Source: a virus
Direction: 5' to 3' (one strand)
DNA length: 44,459 nt
IMG/VR virus record: IMGVR_UViG_3300044858_002247
Coordinates: 1-44,459 of that record
A program made the position numbers and the translations under genes. The notes beneath the pieces were generated by a model. The model searched no databases. It saw only the letters and a list, made by a program, of their open reading frames with translations, and had not been told where the DNA came from. This document shows, one piece after another, positions 1 through 9,338 of this stretch (positions within the stretch are counted from its first letter, which is position 1; each line of letters opens with the position of its first letter).

Positions 1-127
1 GGGCTAAGGCTCTGCGCGAGTTGGTCGCTATGTTGTATAGTGGGCAGATCCCACAATGGGATATGAGTCAGGTCCGTCCCGCTGGCTCTCGCCTTAAGAC
101 ATTCGGTGGTCGCGCTAGTGGCCCAGA
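1..127. repeat. Terminal direct repeat, left copy
   Basis: Identical base for base to 44333-44459. The ribonucleotide reductase reading frame continues across the joint, so the repeat marks the closing overlap of a circular map. A length of 127 is a common assembler k-mer size, so this is more likely an assembly overlap than a physical terminal repeat. Confidence 0.95.
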
Positions 128-1463
128 GCCGCTGGAGGACTTGTTTAAGTTTACTATTAGTATCTTTAAGAATGCGGCTGGTCGTCGCTTGTATGCGGTG
201 GAGTGCCATGATCTTGTCTGTAAAATTGCTGAAGTGGTCGTTGTTGGTGGCGTACGCCGCTCAGCCCTCATCTCGCTATCAAACTTGTCTGATGGACGGA
301 TGCGTAATGCTAAGTCGGGAGAGTGGTGGAACGACAATCCTCAGCGTGCGCTTGCAAACAATTCCGTCGCTTACTCGGAAACGCCGGGTATGGATGCGTT
401 TATGGAAGAGTGGGTGAGTCTCTACCAGTCTAAGTCTGGTGAGCGTGGTATCTTTAATCGTGAGGCTGCCAAGCGGCAGGCCGCTAAGAATGGTCGGAGG
501 GACTATAGTTTTGCGTTTGGCACTAATCCATGCAGTGAGATTATTCTACGTCCGCACCAGTTTTGTAATCTTACTGAGGTTGTGGTTCGCGCTGAAGATG
601 ATCCAGATTCACTTAAGCGTAAGATTCGGCTCGCTACGATTCTTGGCACGTTCCAGTCTACTCTTACGGATTTCAAGTATTTGCGTAAGGTGTGGAAGCA
701 GAACACGGAGGAGGAGCGTCTGCTCGGTGTGTCGCTCACCGGTATCTTTGATAACAAGAGTATGGTAGGTAAGGGCGTATACCAGTTGGCATCTAACCTT
801 AGGGAGATGCGTCAGGAGGCGACAATTACTAATGCGAAGTATGCTAAAGCGATTGGTATTCCTGTGTCTGCTGCCATTACTTGTGTCAAGCCTAGTGGTA
901 CAGTCTCTCAGTTGGTGGACTCCGCTTCCGGCATTCATCCTCGGTATAGTGAGTATTATATTCGCCGTGTGCGTGGTGATGTTAAGGACCCCTTGACGCA
1001 ATTCCTCATGGATGCGGGTGTTCCCGCTGAGCCTGACGTTATGAATCCTGATAATATGATGGTGTTCTCGTTCCCTCAAAAGTCTCCTACGACGTATAAG
1101 GGCGAGTTGACAGCCATTGAGCATCTAGAGTTGTGGTTGTGTTATCAGGAGAATTGGTGCGAGCACAAGCCTAGTATTACTGTGAGTGTCGCTGAGGACG
1201 AGTGGATGCGTGTAGGCTCGTGGGTGTGGGATCACTTTGAGGATGTGAGTGGTATTTCCTTCTTGCCTAAGAGCGATCATACGTATCGTCAGGCTCCTTA
1301 TGAGGCTATTACAAAGGAGGAGTATGATGAGTTGGTTAAGCAGAGTCCGAAGAGTATTGACTGGGTTGCTCTGGCAGAGTATGAATTAGAAGATACTACT
1401 GAGTCTAGTCAGACGTTTGCTTGCACGAGTGATGCGTGTGAGGTTGTGGATATTAAGGGATAA
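1..1463 (+). CDS. nrdJ: Class II (adenosylcobalamin-dependent) ribonucleotide reductase, 3' part
   Basis: Reduces ribonucleotides to deoxyribonucleotides for phage DNA synthesis. This is the C-terminal three quarters; the N-terminus lies at 43879-44332 and joins in frame (first full codon at base 3), giving about 638 residues. The motif NPCSEIIL carries the Asn/Cys/Glu active-site trio, with the thiyl-radical cysteine, and a partner cysteine lies eleven residues on in FCNL. The C-terminal CTSDAC is the CX4C pair that passes electrons from thioredoxin in the monomeric Lactobacillus leichmannii-type enzyme. About 100 residues shorter than the 739-residue L. leichmannii enzyme. No second subunit or radical activase is nearby, as expected for class II. 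The gene is last in the plus-strand arm and stops just before the terminator. Confidence 0.93.
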   Translation, partial: AKALRELVAMLYSGQIPQWDMSQVRPAGSRLKTFGGRASGPEPLEDLFKFTISIFKNAAGRRLYAVECHDLVCKIAEVVVVGGVRRSALISLSNLSDGRMRNAKSGEWWNDNPQRALANNSVAYSETPGMDAFMEEWVSLYQSKSGERGIFNREAAKRQAAKNGRRDYSFAFGTNPCSEIILRPHQFCNLTEVVVRAEDDPDSLKRKIRLATILGTFQSTLTDFKYLRKVWKQNTEEERLLGVSLTGIFDNKSMVGKGVYQLASNLREMRQEATITNAKYAKAIGIPVSAAITCVKPSGTVSQLVDSASGIHPRYSEYYIRRVRGDVKDPLTQFLMDAGVPAEPDVMNPDNMMVFSFPQKSPTTYKGELTAIEHLELWLCYQENWCEHKPSITVSVAEDEWMRVGSWVWDHFEDVSGISFLPKSDHTYRQAPYEAITKEEYDELVKQSPKSIDWVALAEYELEDTTESSQTFACTSDACEVVDIKG

Positions 1464-1469
1464 AAAAAA

Positions 1470-1495
1470 GAGGACCGGGCGAATGCCCGGTCCTC
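1470..1495 (-). terminator. Intrinsic terminator of the minus-strand late arm
   Basis: A perfect 11-bp stem (GAGGACCGGGC) closes a GAAT loop. On the minus strand it is followed directly by eight T residues (A-run at 1462-1469), the classic intrinsic terminator, one base past the stop of the last late gene. On the plus strand the stem follows the reductase stop but lacks a strong T-run, so it may act only weakly in that direction. Confidence 0.9.
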
Positions 1496-1496
1496 T

Positions 1497-3059
1497 CTAA
1501 ATAATAAACAAACTCCTAGGATCCAACCTACGTCTAGACGCTAGTATTTGAGGAATACCTTCAATTTCTCTAAGAACAAGAGGAGCCAAATCAGGCGCAT
1601 TAATAAGCGCCCTAGCAAGATCCTCATCATAAAACCTAAGTAAACCAGCCTCAATATTCCTACTAACCGCCTCGGGATACGCGCTTGCGGCCTCTCTAAA
1701 GGCAGGAGCATTAGGAGATATAGCCTCATCAACAGTACGAGGACCAGACGCCAGAATCATATTAATTAATTTAGAAGTTTCTAACCCAATATCTCCCTGA
1801 ACTGTTTCAGTAAGAGGAGGCACCTGCTCAAATAATTCTTCTCTTTGATTCTCTATCCTATCAAAAAGGTTTTTCAAACCAATATTATATCCACCAGCGG
1901 GAAACACATTATGCTCTCCTTGCCCACCACCGGGAATATTATACGTACCAGAACCAATACGAGAAGTAATTCCCTTAGGAAGAATTAATCCCGGATTTAA
2001 TGCCTCAACAAGCCTACCATAACGTTCCGATAAGATATCTGCTTGAGAAGGATCCACCAGCGTTCTAGGACGACTACGCGCAAATTCGCTAGGAGGAAGA
2101 ACACCCCTAATACTAGGAATCGCCTCTTCATTTACAACACTAGTAATTCTCCTACGAATATCTCGTTCGCTTTCTTTAGGGCGTTCGCCTCTTTTAATTT
2201 CTCTTTGAACCTGTTTTACACGACTATTAATTAGTCTTTGCTTGCCTTTTTGAGACAAAGTAAAACCAAAGCGAAGAGGATCACGCAAAGTTTGGAAAAT
2301 ACTTCGTGTTCTGGCCTCTGGAGTGTCCCAACGTAACATAACGCTCTCAGGGTCGCGCGCACTTAATGCCCTAACAAAAGCAGGATCTAAAGATTCAATA
2401 TCAGTAAAAGTACCATACGAAGAGATAGGATAAATGTCTCGTGGATCACCAGTAAAGCCTTCTTGTCTAAGTGTAGGCACATCTACTGGGCGTCCCGCTC
2501 TGCCAGTTTGTAAAATACGCTCACCAATACCGCTTAATTCTCGTGCGCTTTGTGCAATTCTTTTAGAATCAAGCCTATAACCACCGCCCATTCTTGCTCC
2601 AAGCCTAAGCGCCCTAGCGCCGCGTCCCTGTGGAGCAAACTCTCCTAACGTTAAACCCGCCATAGCAATAGTCCCAGCACTAGGATTAGTAAACGCACGA
2701 GAAACCGTAGTTGCAGGGCCCTCGTATCCCCCAGTAATATCGCCTATTGCTCTTTGATTTTTCATTAAACGAGAGCCAAGAGTTGTTTCCGCTAAACTTC
2801 TACCAATGCTTGTTTTAGCGAAGGTCGGTGAACCTAAAAACGCAAGAGGATTAGGCGCGGCAGAACTAGAATATGTAGGATAAAAAGACTCTTCCTGAAT
2901 CTTAGCAACAGTCTTAGCCGTATCTACAATACGGTTAAAAACACTAGGCTGCTCCTGTTGCGGAGGAGCACTAGAAAACTCTTGTTGCCGCTTCTTACTA
3001 GCCCTAGCAACGGCAAGGCGTTGCTTATAGTCAGACCCGAAACGCCCTCCGCCACGCAT
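1497..3059 (-). CDS. Hypothetical protein, last gene of the late arm (520 aa)
   Basis: I do not recognise this protein. It starts with a Gly/Arg-rich stretch, has Gln/Pro-rich and basic segments in the first third and a basic region around residues 275-310, and shows no signal peptide or obvious membrane segment. It lies directly downstream of the holin (two bases between stop and ATG) without a clear Shine-Dalgarno site, so it may be translated by coupling, and it ends at the strong terminator. Position suggests a late virion or lysis-associated product, but nothing in the sequence fixes a function. Confidence 0.8.
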   Translation of the reverse strand: MRGGGRFGSDYKQRLAVARASKKRQQEFSSAPPQQEQPSVFNRIVDTAKTVAKIQEESFYPTYSSSAAPNPLAFLGSPTFAKTSIGRSLAETTLGSRLMKNQRAIGDITGGYEGPATTVSRAFTNPSAGTIAMAGLTLGEFAPQGRGARALRLGARMGGGYRLDSKRIAQSARELSGIGERILQTGRAGRPVDVPTLRQEGFTGDPRDIYPISSYGTFTDIESLDPAFVRALSARDPESVMLRWDTPEARTRSIFQTLRDPLRFGFTLSQKGKQRLINSRVKQVQREIKRGERPKESERDIRRRITSVVNEEAIPSIRGVLPPSEFARSRPRTLVDPSQADILSERYGRLVEALNPGLILPKGITSRIGSGTYNIPGGGQGEHNVFPAGGYNIGLKNLFDRIENQREELFEQVPPLTETVQGDIGLETSKLINMILASGPRTVDEAISPNAPAFREAASAYPEAVSRNIEAGLLRFYDEDLARALINAPDLAPLVLREIEGIPQILASRRRLDPRSLFII

Positions 3060-3061
3060 AA

Positions 3062-3262
3062 TTACTCAGACCAACCCTTCTGAGCCTGATACTGCCGAAC
3101 AATATTATAAACCAGCGACAACACAGCAGCGATACCAGCCACAACCGGAGCCATAAGATCCTCAGCCTGATCCACACCAGCCACACCATCAACAAGCAGC
3201 ACAGCAAGAAACGACTGCACAAACGTTAAGACCGCACGGGTCACTACTTCGCGCCAGTTCAT
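3062..3262 (-). CDS. Holin, small two-TM (r1t-like)
   Basis: A 66-residue protein with two hydrophobic segments, about residues 8-25 and 38-55, separated by a short polar turn (VDQAED) and followed by a charged tail. This is the layout of small phage holins such as the r1t family, which form membrane holes that release the endolysin. Its ATG overlaps the stop of the Lys-rich gene upstream (ATGA). The likely endolysin partner is far away on the other strand (39371-40117). Family placement rests on topology and position only. Confidence 0.7.
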   Translation of the reverse strand: MNWREVVTRAVLTFVQSFLAVLLVDGVAGVDQAEDLMAPVVAGIAAVLSLVYNIVRQYQAQKGWSE

Positions 3263-3396
3263 CGCATATTGCCCTTCTTCTTCTTAGCCTTCATATTAGC
3301 CAACTTAGTCTTATAAGACTCCTTCATAACCGGCTTCATCGTCTTAGTAGACGCACCATAACCAGCCATATTAACCTTACCATCCTTATACGGCAT
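3259..3396 (-). CDS. Small Lys-rich protein (45 aa)
   Basis: A 45-residue basic protein ending in a run of lysines (KAKKKKGNMR). The start is well supported: the ATG follows TAAGGAGGAGTGTT, a near-perfect ribosome binding site. The stop overlaps the holin ATG, so the two are probably translationally coupled. Function unknown; a small virion or DNA-binding peptide is possible. Confidence 0.75.
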   Translation of the reverse strand: MPYKDGKVNMAGYGASTKTMKPVMKESYKTKLANMKAKKKKGNMR

Positions 3397-3407
3397 AACA
3401 CTCCTCC

Positions 3408-3647
3408 TTAAATAGCCTGAGTAACAAACCAAATAACACCAGCAAGAATACTACCACTCAGCACACTAGTCACAATCATAGTCTGCATACGCTTAGCCTC
3501 ATCCTTACCTTCCCACTTAGCCTCGCTCATCTCCAAATGAGTCACGCGCCCATTAGTACGCTTAACCTCATCATGGATCTGACACAACCTAGCATCCAAC
3601 TCATCAAGCCGATGAAGGATGACTTGAATATCACCCTCACTCATCAC
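3408..3647 (-). CDS. Coiled-coil plus single-TM protein, XhlA/holin-like
   Basis: A 79-residue protein. Residues about 8-45 form an amphipathic, heptad-like region (LHRLDELDARL...), and the C-terminus has one strong membrane segment around residues 57-76. This resembles XhlA-type hemolysin/holin accessory proteins that anchor to the membrane in lysis cassettes. It could equally be a small membrane-bound virion factor. The start may be the GTG at 3647 or the adjacent ATG at 3644; GGGAGG lies 7 or 10 bases upstream. Confidence 0.65.
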   Translation of the reverse strand: MMSEGDIQVILHRLDELDARLCQIHDEVKRTNGRVTHLEMSEAKWEGKDEAKRMQTMIVTSVLSGSILAGVIWFVTQAI

Positions 3648-3650
3648 ATA

Positions 3651-6600
3651 TCATCCTCCCATCATCTCAAGAAGTTTCTGCGACTTCGCATTACTAGGCT
3701 TCTCATCCTCAATTTTCATAAGGACAAGAGCAATTTGCTCCTCAGGAAGCCCCTGAGCCTGAGCAGCAGGCAACCAAACCTGCATAACATAATCACGCCT
3801 ACGCTGCCACTCCAACACGCCATTAAGCCGCGACTGTGATTGTTCAGCCAACTTAGACTCGTTAGCCTTATTAAGCACATACGCGCCAACAACCTCAGCG
3901 CGCTGCTTCTCATCCAGCGCATCCAAATTAACCTTATACGTACTAATACCAAGAGCCGCAAGAAGCGCAGCATCACGATTACCACGAAGATCCTCCGTAG
4001 CACGCATCTCAGGCACACTCAAACGCCAATCGCTAAACGATTCTCCGGCCTCAAAGTTCTTAAGAATATCAGCCGCATTATCAATCGCATAGTAACGATT
4101 ACTAAGCGCATCATTCTCATACGTATCATCAACAGCATCATACAAGCCCTTAGCGCGACCAAGATACGAACCCTTACCAATACCAGTAGCCGTATCATAC
4201 AAAGCGTTAAAGAAGCCCTTACCGCTCTGCTCACCAGTAAAATCAAACTTACCAGTACGAGGATCCACACCAAGAGTATCCTTAATAATCTGATTCACAT
4301 ACGGGTTAGTAAACTCAAACACACTGGCCCCAAGATCAGTACCAGTAAGAAGCCTAGTAGCAGCCGCCGCCATATCACCAGTCGTAGCAAACGGCGACAA
4401 CGCATTCATATCAACCCTAAAATCCTCCTCCTCAATACCAAACATATCCTTAATAGTATCAGGAAGCGGAACCGTCATCATAAGATACTCAGGTACACCA
4501 GACTGACTAGCCTGCACATAACCATACTGACCAACATTATACAACACATTCGTCGTAATAGGCTTATCAACCGCGAGCCGATACGTATACGTCAACGAGT
4601 GACGCTGCCACGCATAAAACGGCATCAAGAAATTACGCATCAACTGCTCAGTAGCACTAAACCTATGATAATTACCCGACACAGTATTCGTCGTATAACG
4701 CAAACGATGCTTCAACTCAGCATTAAAGAACGGTGAATTACGATCAAGCAACAAGTCAGTCGCCGCCTCAAAGGGCGTAATCTCATCATCACCACGCCGA
4801 ACATTACCATCCCAATCCACACCACGACGAATATAATCCTTAACCTCATCACCAAGCATAAACGCATTAAACGTAGGATCCTGCCGCAAATAATCCACAG
4901 CCACATTCCTACGAATAAACTCCTCAAACGCGCTAATCGTCGTATAACCAAAATTCTGAATATACTTCCTAAACCACTCATGCTTATTCGACAAGTCACG
5001 AATAGAATCAGGCATCGTATTCCTAAAATTAGCATCCTTACGATACACATTCTGATTAAACTCGTACTGCAACTGACGATTAACAGCATCAGACTCGCGC
5101 ACAATATTACTCATACGAGTATCCTTATTCTTACGCGCAATCGACTGAGCCGCACGCATAAGAATCTTAGGAGCAGCAGTAGGATTATGAATCATCATCA
5201 TCGTCAAACCACCAAGAACATTATTAGAAATAAACTTGGGATTAAAGTTCAACACCCACCACTTAAAGATATTAGTCGAACCCTTAACCAGAGGACGCGA
5301 CAACAAGCGACTAGCAAAATCATCTCCCTCAATAGCAAGAACACTCAGTTGCTTATCAGCCTGATTAGGGACAGCAAGAACAAAGCCGTGATCGGGAATG
5401 TCAACAGGATCAGAATACATAACATCCCGATAAGCAGCAAGCGTAGAATGCTGTTCCAAACTCTCATTAATAGCATAAGGCGACCAATCCTCCACTCCGC
5501 CACGAACAATAAATTCCGTCGTACCATCAGGCATAGTGCGAACACCCATACCAGCAGGCACATCAAGCGTAGACTGAACCTCATCAAGAAGCCCATTATT
5601 ATACAACTCTAACGCAGCCTCAAACTCGTTAAGAACACCCCGCATACGCGCAAACACACGCGCATCCTCAACATTATCAAACGAGCGAACATTATGCAAC
5701 ACCCGATAACCAGACTCCTCAGGCGCACGACCAACCACACGAGACGCAGGAATAAGCACAGCCTGCGACTCAGCAAGCGTAGCCAAATCCCGCTCAACAC
5801 GAGACACAAAATAATTATACTGGCTGCGAATAACCTGAGCCAAACTATGCTCACGAATAGCACTATTAGCAATAACACTCTCAGTCTTAATCATACGCTC
5901 ATTCATACGAACACCCTGCTGACCAGTCTCAGCAACCTTCTCCGAATAAAAACGCGCATTCGGATACACATCAGCCATAGCATTCAACGAGCCAGCCTCA
6001 AGCAACTTAGTGCCCTGCTCCGTCGGCTCTAAACGAGGACCGCCCTTACCCTTCTTCGTGCGAACAAAGAACTCGCGCGGAAGAGTAAACACCTCACCCT
6101 CATCAACCAACTTACCATTAATAACCTTACCATTATCAAGCGTATGCCGCAAACGAGGAATGTGAAACTGCACAAACCCAGCACCAGCAGTCTGCTCCTT
6201 AGCAAGAATAAGCACAGGACGACCAACATCACCAGCACCACCAAGACCATCCCTGAAAATACCAGCATTATCATCAACAAGAGCACGCACAGCATTAACA
6301 AGTTGCTGCTCACGCTCACGCTTAATATTAGGTTCCAACTCGTCAAACACCGTACCAACACGATCAGCAGACTGAGCCGCAGCAATAATCTCATCAGCAT
6401 CATCAATATTAACAAGCCGCGTAAGATACATCGACAAAGCATTATTAGGCCGCAACACGCGCCCAGTATACTTCTTCAAACGGCCACGCTTACCAAACAA
6501 GTGCTCAGGCGTCAAACGCAAACCATTCATAGCCTCAGCATACAACTGCTTCAAATGATTAAGCGTAGTAGGCGTCATATCCTCATGGACCAGACGATTG

Positions 6601-9320
6601 CGAATAGCCTCATCCTGACGAATCAGACGACGATATAAGTCCATCGCCGCATCCAACTCCGCATCCCCCGGCTTATACGCAGGATCAGCGATACGCGCAC
6701 GAAGATCATGCAAGCCGGACTCCCACTGCTCATCAAAAGCGGCCTCAGCCAAACGAGTATCAACCTGCGCCAACTCACGATCCATAAGATCATTCAAACG
6801 CTTCGTATACAACGCCTCATCATTACGCGCAGCAGGAAGAACAGCGCCACTCTTATCACGAGGAAGCGACCTTAACTTATCCTGCAACGCCTGACGCTGC
6901 ACCTGAGGAGCATTAGCAGGACCAAGCAAACCATCCCCACCAAAAATCTCAGCCTCAATAGCCTGTCGCATAGGAGCCGCAATATTCGCCGCGCCCTCAA
7001 TATCCAGAATACGAGACTGACGATACAACTCGCTAGCATTATCGCCCCAATCATAAACAGCCTCATTCTGCACAGCACGAGTATACGACCAACGATAACC
7101 AAAACGCGGCATATCAATCCACTTACTAAGAATAGCAGCCTTACGCTGACCAGTCTCAGGCTTAGCCAACTCTCGCGCAGCCAACTGCTCACTCTTACGA
7201 CCAACCCAATACCAGCCCTCCTTCAAACCACGAATAATAGGACTAGCAGGCAAACGAACAATAGCAGACTCAGACGCCTCAAGCACACTCTCCGGCTTCT
7301 CAAGTACCTTAGTACGAGGCTCAAACAACGCGCTAGCACGCACAGTCCACTTATTCTCAATACCGTCAAACTCAAGGCCCTGAGCCTTCCACTGGTCAAA
7401 ACGACGAATACTCTCAGCATCACCATTAATAGCAGCACGAAGAATCTTACGGAAATTACGAGGACTAGGAGCCGAATCAACCTTACGCTGAAGAGTCTCC
7501 AACTCAAACTTAGCAGCACGAACCTCCTCAACAGGAGCAAGAATACGTGCAGCCTCAGCGATCTGATCCTCATCAAGAACATCAACCAACTCAGGATTCT
7601 CATCTAACTTCTGCACAATACTCTCCGCCGACTCGCGCTGCACAGCAGGAATAGCCTCAACCGCCTCCTCAGCCGTACGCAAACGCTTACTAGCCTCCTC
7701 AATAGCAACAATGTCGCCACGAGTAACACCAATACGCCCACCATAACGCGGCACACGCGCAGCAATACTAGCCACACTAGCCGACTTCGTAGCAAAACCA
7801 ATAACAGGCGCAACATCAAGAACATCCAAAGCAACCGCAAGAGGATCCAATGCAACAGCATTACCCATCGCATCATAATTATCCTGATTAGTTACACCAG
7901 ACCAGAAACCCTGAAACTTACGCTTACCCTCATCATCAAGGACAAAATTACCGTTCTCATCAACCTCATAAGCAAAAGGATCATAATAGCGCCGCGCATA
8001 ATCAGCCCAAATAGCATCCCCTACTTGGAAATCAATACCGTCGCCCCAATCCTCTTGCTCACGACCAATAACATTCTCAATAGCCGTCTTAGCCTTATCC
8101 TGATCCACAGCACCAAGAGTACCAACAGCCAACGCGCTACTAACAATACCAGCAGCCGCTTGACGCGGCTTACGAATACTCTCTTCACCAGCCATCTTAG
8201 CCTCTCCACCAGCCGCAAAAACACCAGCAGGCAGACCAAGCCCAAAACGAGCCAAGCCACGAGTAAAGTTCATATACAAACCAAGCAAGCCCTTAGAATC
8301 CCAAGAAGCGCCCTCAGGCTTCTCCTCGTCCTTCCACCAAACCTCACGACCCTTAAGAATATCATGCTCAGCAAGACCACTCATATAATTAAGCGCACGA
8401 TTTGTAAGATCATTACCAGTCGTAGTATTACCAAGAACAGTGCCAATAGGACCAGCAAGCAGCCCAAGCGCAGCACCAGTAGCAGACTTAGCATACGAAG
8501 GCGCAGCAACCTCAACGCCACTAGTAGCATTCATAGCAGCCTGAACCTCATCCGTATAACGCTTCTCAAGCAAACCAAACTGCTGCTCCATAGCACGAAT
8601 CTTCTCACCATTAGGCTTAGACCTAGACGAAGCAAGCCTAGCATCCTGCCCCATAGCAATCAACTCAATACCAATAGACTTATCCGCATCAGGCATATTA
8701 TCAGCAGACATAGCCTGCCCAGCCTTAATCAGAGCCTTAGCAAGATTATTCTGGTACGTACCACGAACATCATCATTACGAATCTTACGATTATTAATAT
8801 CAAAAAGAAGGCCATACTTACCCTCTGGCGAAGGCATTGACCCGTAACGACGCACAAAACCACTAGCATCAGCGCCATACTTATCTGCAAAATCTGTATA
8901 TAATTGCACCACAGAATTATACTGCGGCTTACCCGGAATAAGTTGCGTAGCAGCCGCAACATCAAGCAACGTCTCCTTAGGAGTACGATCAAACAACTGG
9001 AACTCTGGCACAGCCTTATTACGACGATACTTCGACAACGCATACAACTGCTGCCAATTCTCACCCATAAGACCAACAGTTTTCTTAGTCTTAGACCTAC
9101 CATACAAACCAGCATACCCATACTTAGCAAGACCCATAGCCTCACCAAATGTATACTTCGGCTGCTTCACATCAGCAACATTAACAAGTTTATTACCAAT
9201 CGTAATAGCATTCGGACGATTAGCAACCTGCGGAGTAGAATACGCAGGAACCAACTTATTGCCTTGGATAACAGCGCGAGCAGGAACATTACGAGTCAAA
9301 TGATTGTTACTCGTAGCCAT
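3651..9320 (-). CDS. Large internal virion / DNA ejection protein (1889 aa)
   Basis: The longest gene in the genome, starting at an ATG six bases after GGAGG. The product is mostly predicted helix with Ala/Glu/Arg-rich stretches. Hydrophobic segments occur around residues 270-300 and 390-410. The C-terminal third holds the conserved-looking block NFNPKFISNNVLGG and, about 200 residues on, FLMPFYAWQRHSL, which I associate with large phage virion proteins that follow the tail genes in podovirus-like genomes. Size and position match the last internal/ejection protein of T7-like particles. I found no polymerase motifs, lytic transglycosylase catalytic signature or peptidase motif, so an enzymatic role cannot be claimed. 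Confidence 0.75.
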   Translation of the reverse strand: MATSNNHLTRNVPARAVIQGNKLVPAYSTPQVANRPNAITIGNKLVNVADVKQPKYTFGEAMGLAKYGYAGLYGRSKTKKTVGLMGENWQQLYALSKYRRNKAVPEFQLFDRTPKETLLDVAAATQLIPGKPQYNSVVQLYTDFADKYGADASGFVRRYGSMPSPEGKYGLLFDINNRKIRNDDVRGTYQNNLAKALIKAGQAMSADNMPDADKSIGIELIAMGQDARLASSRSKPNGEKIRAMEQQFGLLEKRYTDEVQAAMNATSGVEVAAPSYAKSATGAALGLLAGPIGTVLGNTTTGNDLTNRALNYMSGLAEHDILKGREVWWKDEEKPEGASWDSKGLLGLYMNFTRGLARFGLGLPAGVFAAGGEAKMAGEESIRKPRQAAAGIVSSALAVGTLGAVDQDKAKTAIENVIGREQEDWGDGIDFQVGDAIWADYARRYYDPFAYEVDENGNFVLDDEGKRKFQGFWSGVTNQDNYDAMGNAVALDPLAVALDVLDVAPVIGFATKSASVASIAARVPRYGGRIGVTRGDIVAIEEASKRLRTAEEAVEAIPAVQRESAESIVQKLDENPELVDVLDEDQIAEAARILAPVEEVRAAKFELETLQRKVDSAPSPRNFRKILRAAINGDAESIRRFDQWKAQGLEFDGIENKWTVRASALFEPRTKVLEKPESVLEASESAIVRLPASPIIRGLKEGWYWVGRKSEQLAARELAKPETGQRKAAILSKWIDMPRFGYRWSYTRAVQNEAVYDWGDNASELYRQSRILDIEGAANIAAPMRQAIEAEIFGGDGLLGPANAPQVQRQALQDKLRSLPRDKSGAVLPAARNDEALYTKRLNDLMDRELAQVDTRLAEAAFDEQWESGLHDLRARIADPAYKPGDAELDAAMDLYRRLIRQDEAIRNRLVHEDMTPTTLNHLKQLYAEAMNGLRLTPEHLFGKRGRLKKYTGRVLRPNNALSMYLTRLVNIDDADEIIAAAQSADRVGTVFDELEPNIKREREQQLVNAVRALVDDNAGIFRDGLGGAGDVGRPVLILAKEQTAGAGFVQFHIPRLRHTLDNGKVINGKLVDEGEVFTLPREFFVRTKKGKGGPRLEPTEQGTKLLEAGSLNAMADVYPNARFYSEKVAETGQQGVRMNERMIKTESVIANSAIREHSLAQVIRSQYNYFVSRVERDLATLAESQAVLIPASRVVGRAPEESGYRVLHNVRSFDNVEDARVFARMRGVLNEFEAALELYNNGLLDEVQSTLDVPAGMGVRTMPDGTTEFIVRGGVEDWSPYAINESLEQHSTLAAYRDVMYSDPVDIPDHGFVLAVPNQADKQLSVLAIEGDDFASRLLSRPLVKGSTNIFKWWVLNFNPKFISNNVLGGLTMMMIHNPTAAPKILMRAAQSIARKNKDTRMSNIVRESDAVNRQLQYEFNQNVYRKDANFRNTMPDSIRDLSNKHEWFRKYIQNFGYTTISAFEEFIRRNVAVDYLRQDPTFNAFMLGDEVKDYIRRGVDWDGNVRRGDDEITPFEAATDLLLDRNSPFFNAELKHRLRYTTNTVSGNYHRFSATEQLMRNFLMPFYAWQRHSLTYTYRLAVDKPITTNVLYNVGQYGYVQASQSGVPEYLMMTVPLPDTIKDMFGIEEEDFRVDMNALSPFATTGDMAAAATRLLTGTDLGASVFEFTNPYVNQIIKDTLGVDPRTGKFDFTGEQSGKGFFNALYDTATGIGKGSYLGRAKGLYDAVDDTYENDALSNRYYAIDNAADILKNFEAGESFSDWRLSVPEMRATEDLRGNRDAALLAALGISTYKVNLDALDEKQRAEVVGAYVLNKANESKLAEQSQSRLNGVLEWQRRRDYVMQVWLPAAQAQGLPEEQIALVLMKIEDEKPSNAKSQKLLEMMGG

Positions 9321-9338
9321 TACACACCTCCAAAAATA

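Noticed and set aside
1-127. Physical direct terminal repeat as in T7
   Set aside because: 127 equals a common assembly k-mer and the repeat lies inside a coding gene; it is explained by circular closure of the assembly.
3840-4736. Long plus-strand open frames opposite the late genes (also at 8025-8840, 8904-10274, 18669-19745 and 21518-23245)
   Set aside because: They are antisense to well-supported genes, lack ribosome sites and give Ile/Arg/Thr/Ser-rich low-complexity translations caused by the codon bias of the true strand.
7223-7876. Leu/Arg/Val-rich minus-strand frames within the 1889-aa gene (for example 7223-7603 and 7604-7876)
   Set aside because: Out-of-frame shadows with hydrophobic low-complexity translations; no ribosome sites.
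3651-9320. N4-like virion RNA polymerase
   Set aside because: Size and the hairpin array made this tempting, but no T7-like polymerase motifs are visible in the 1889-aa protein.
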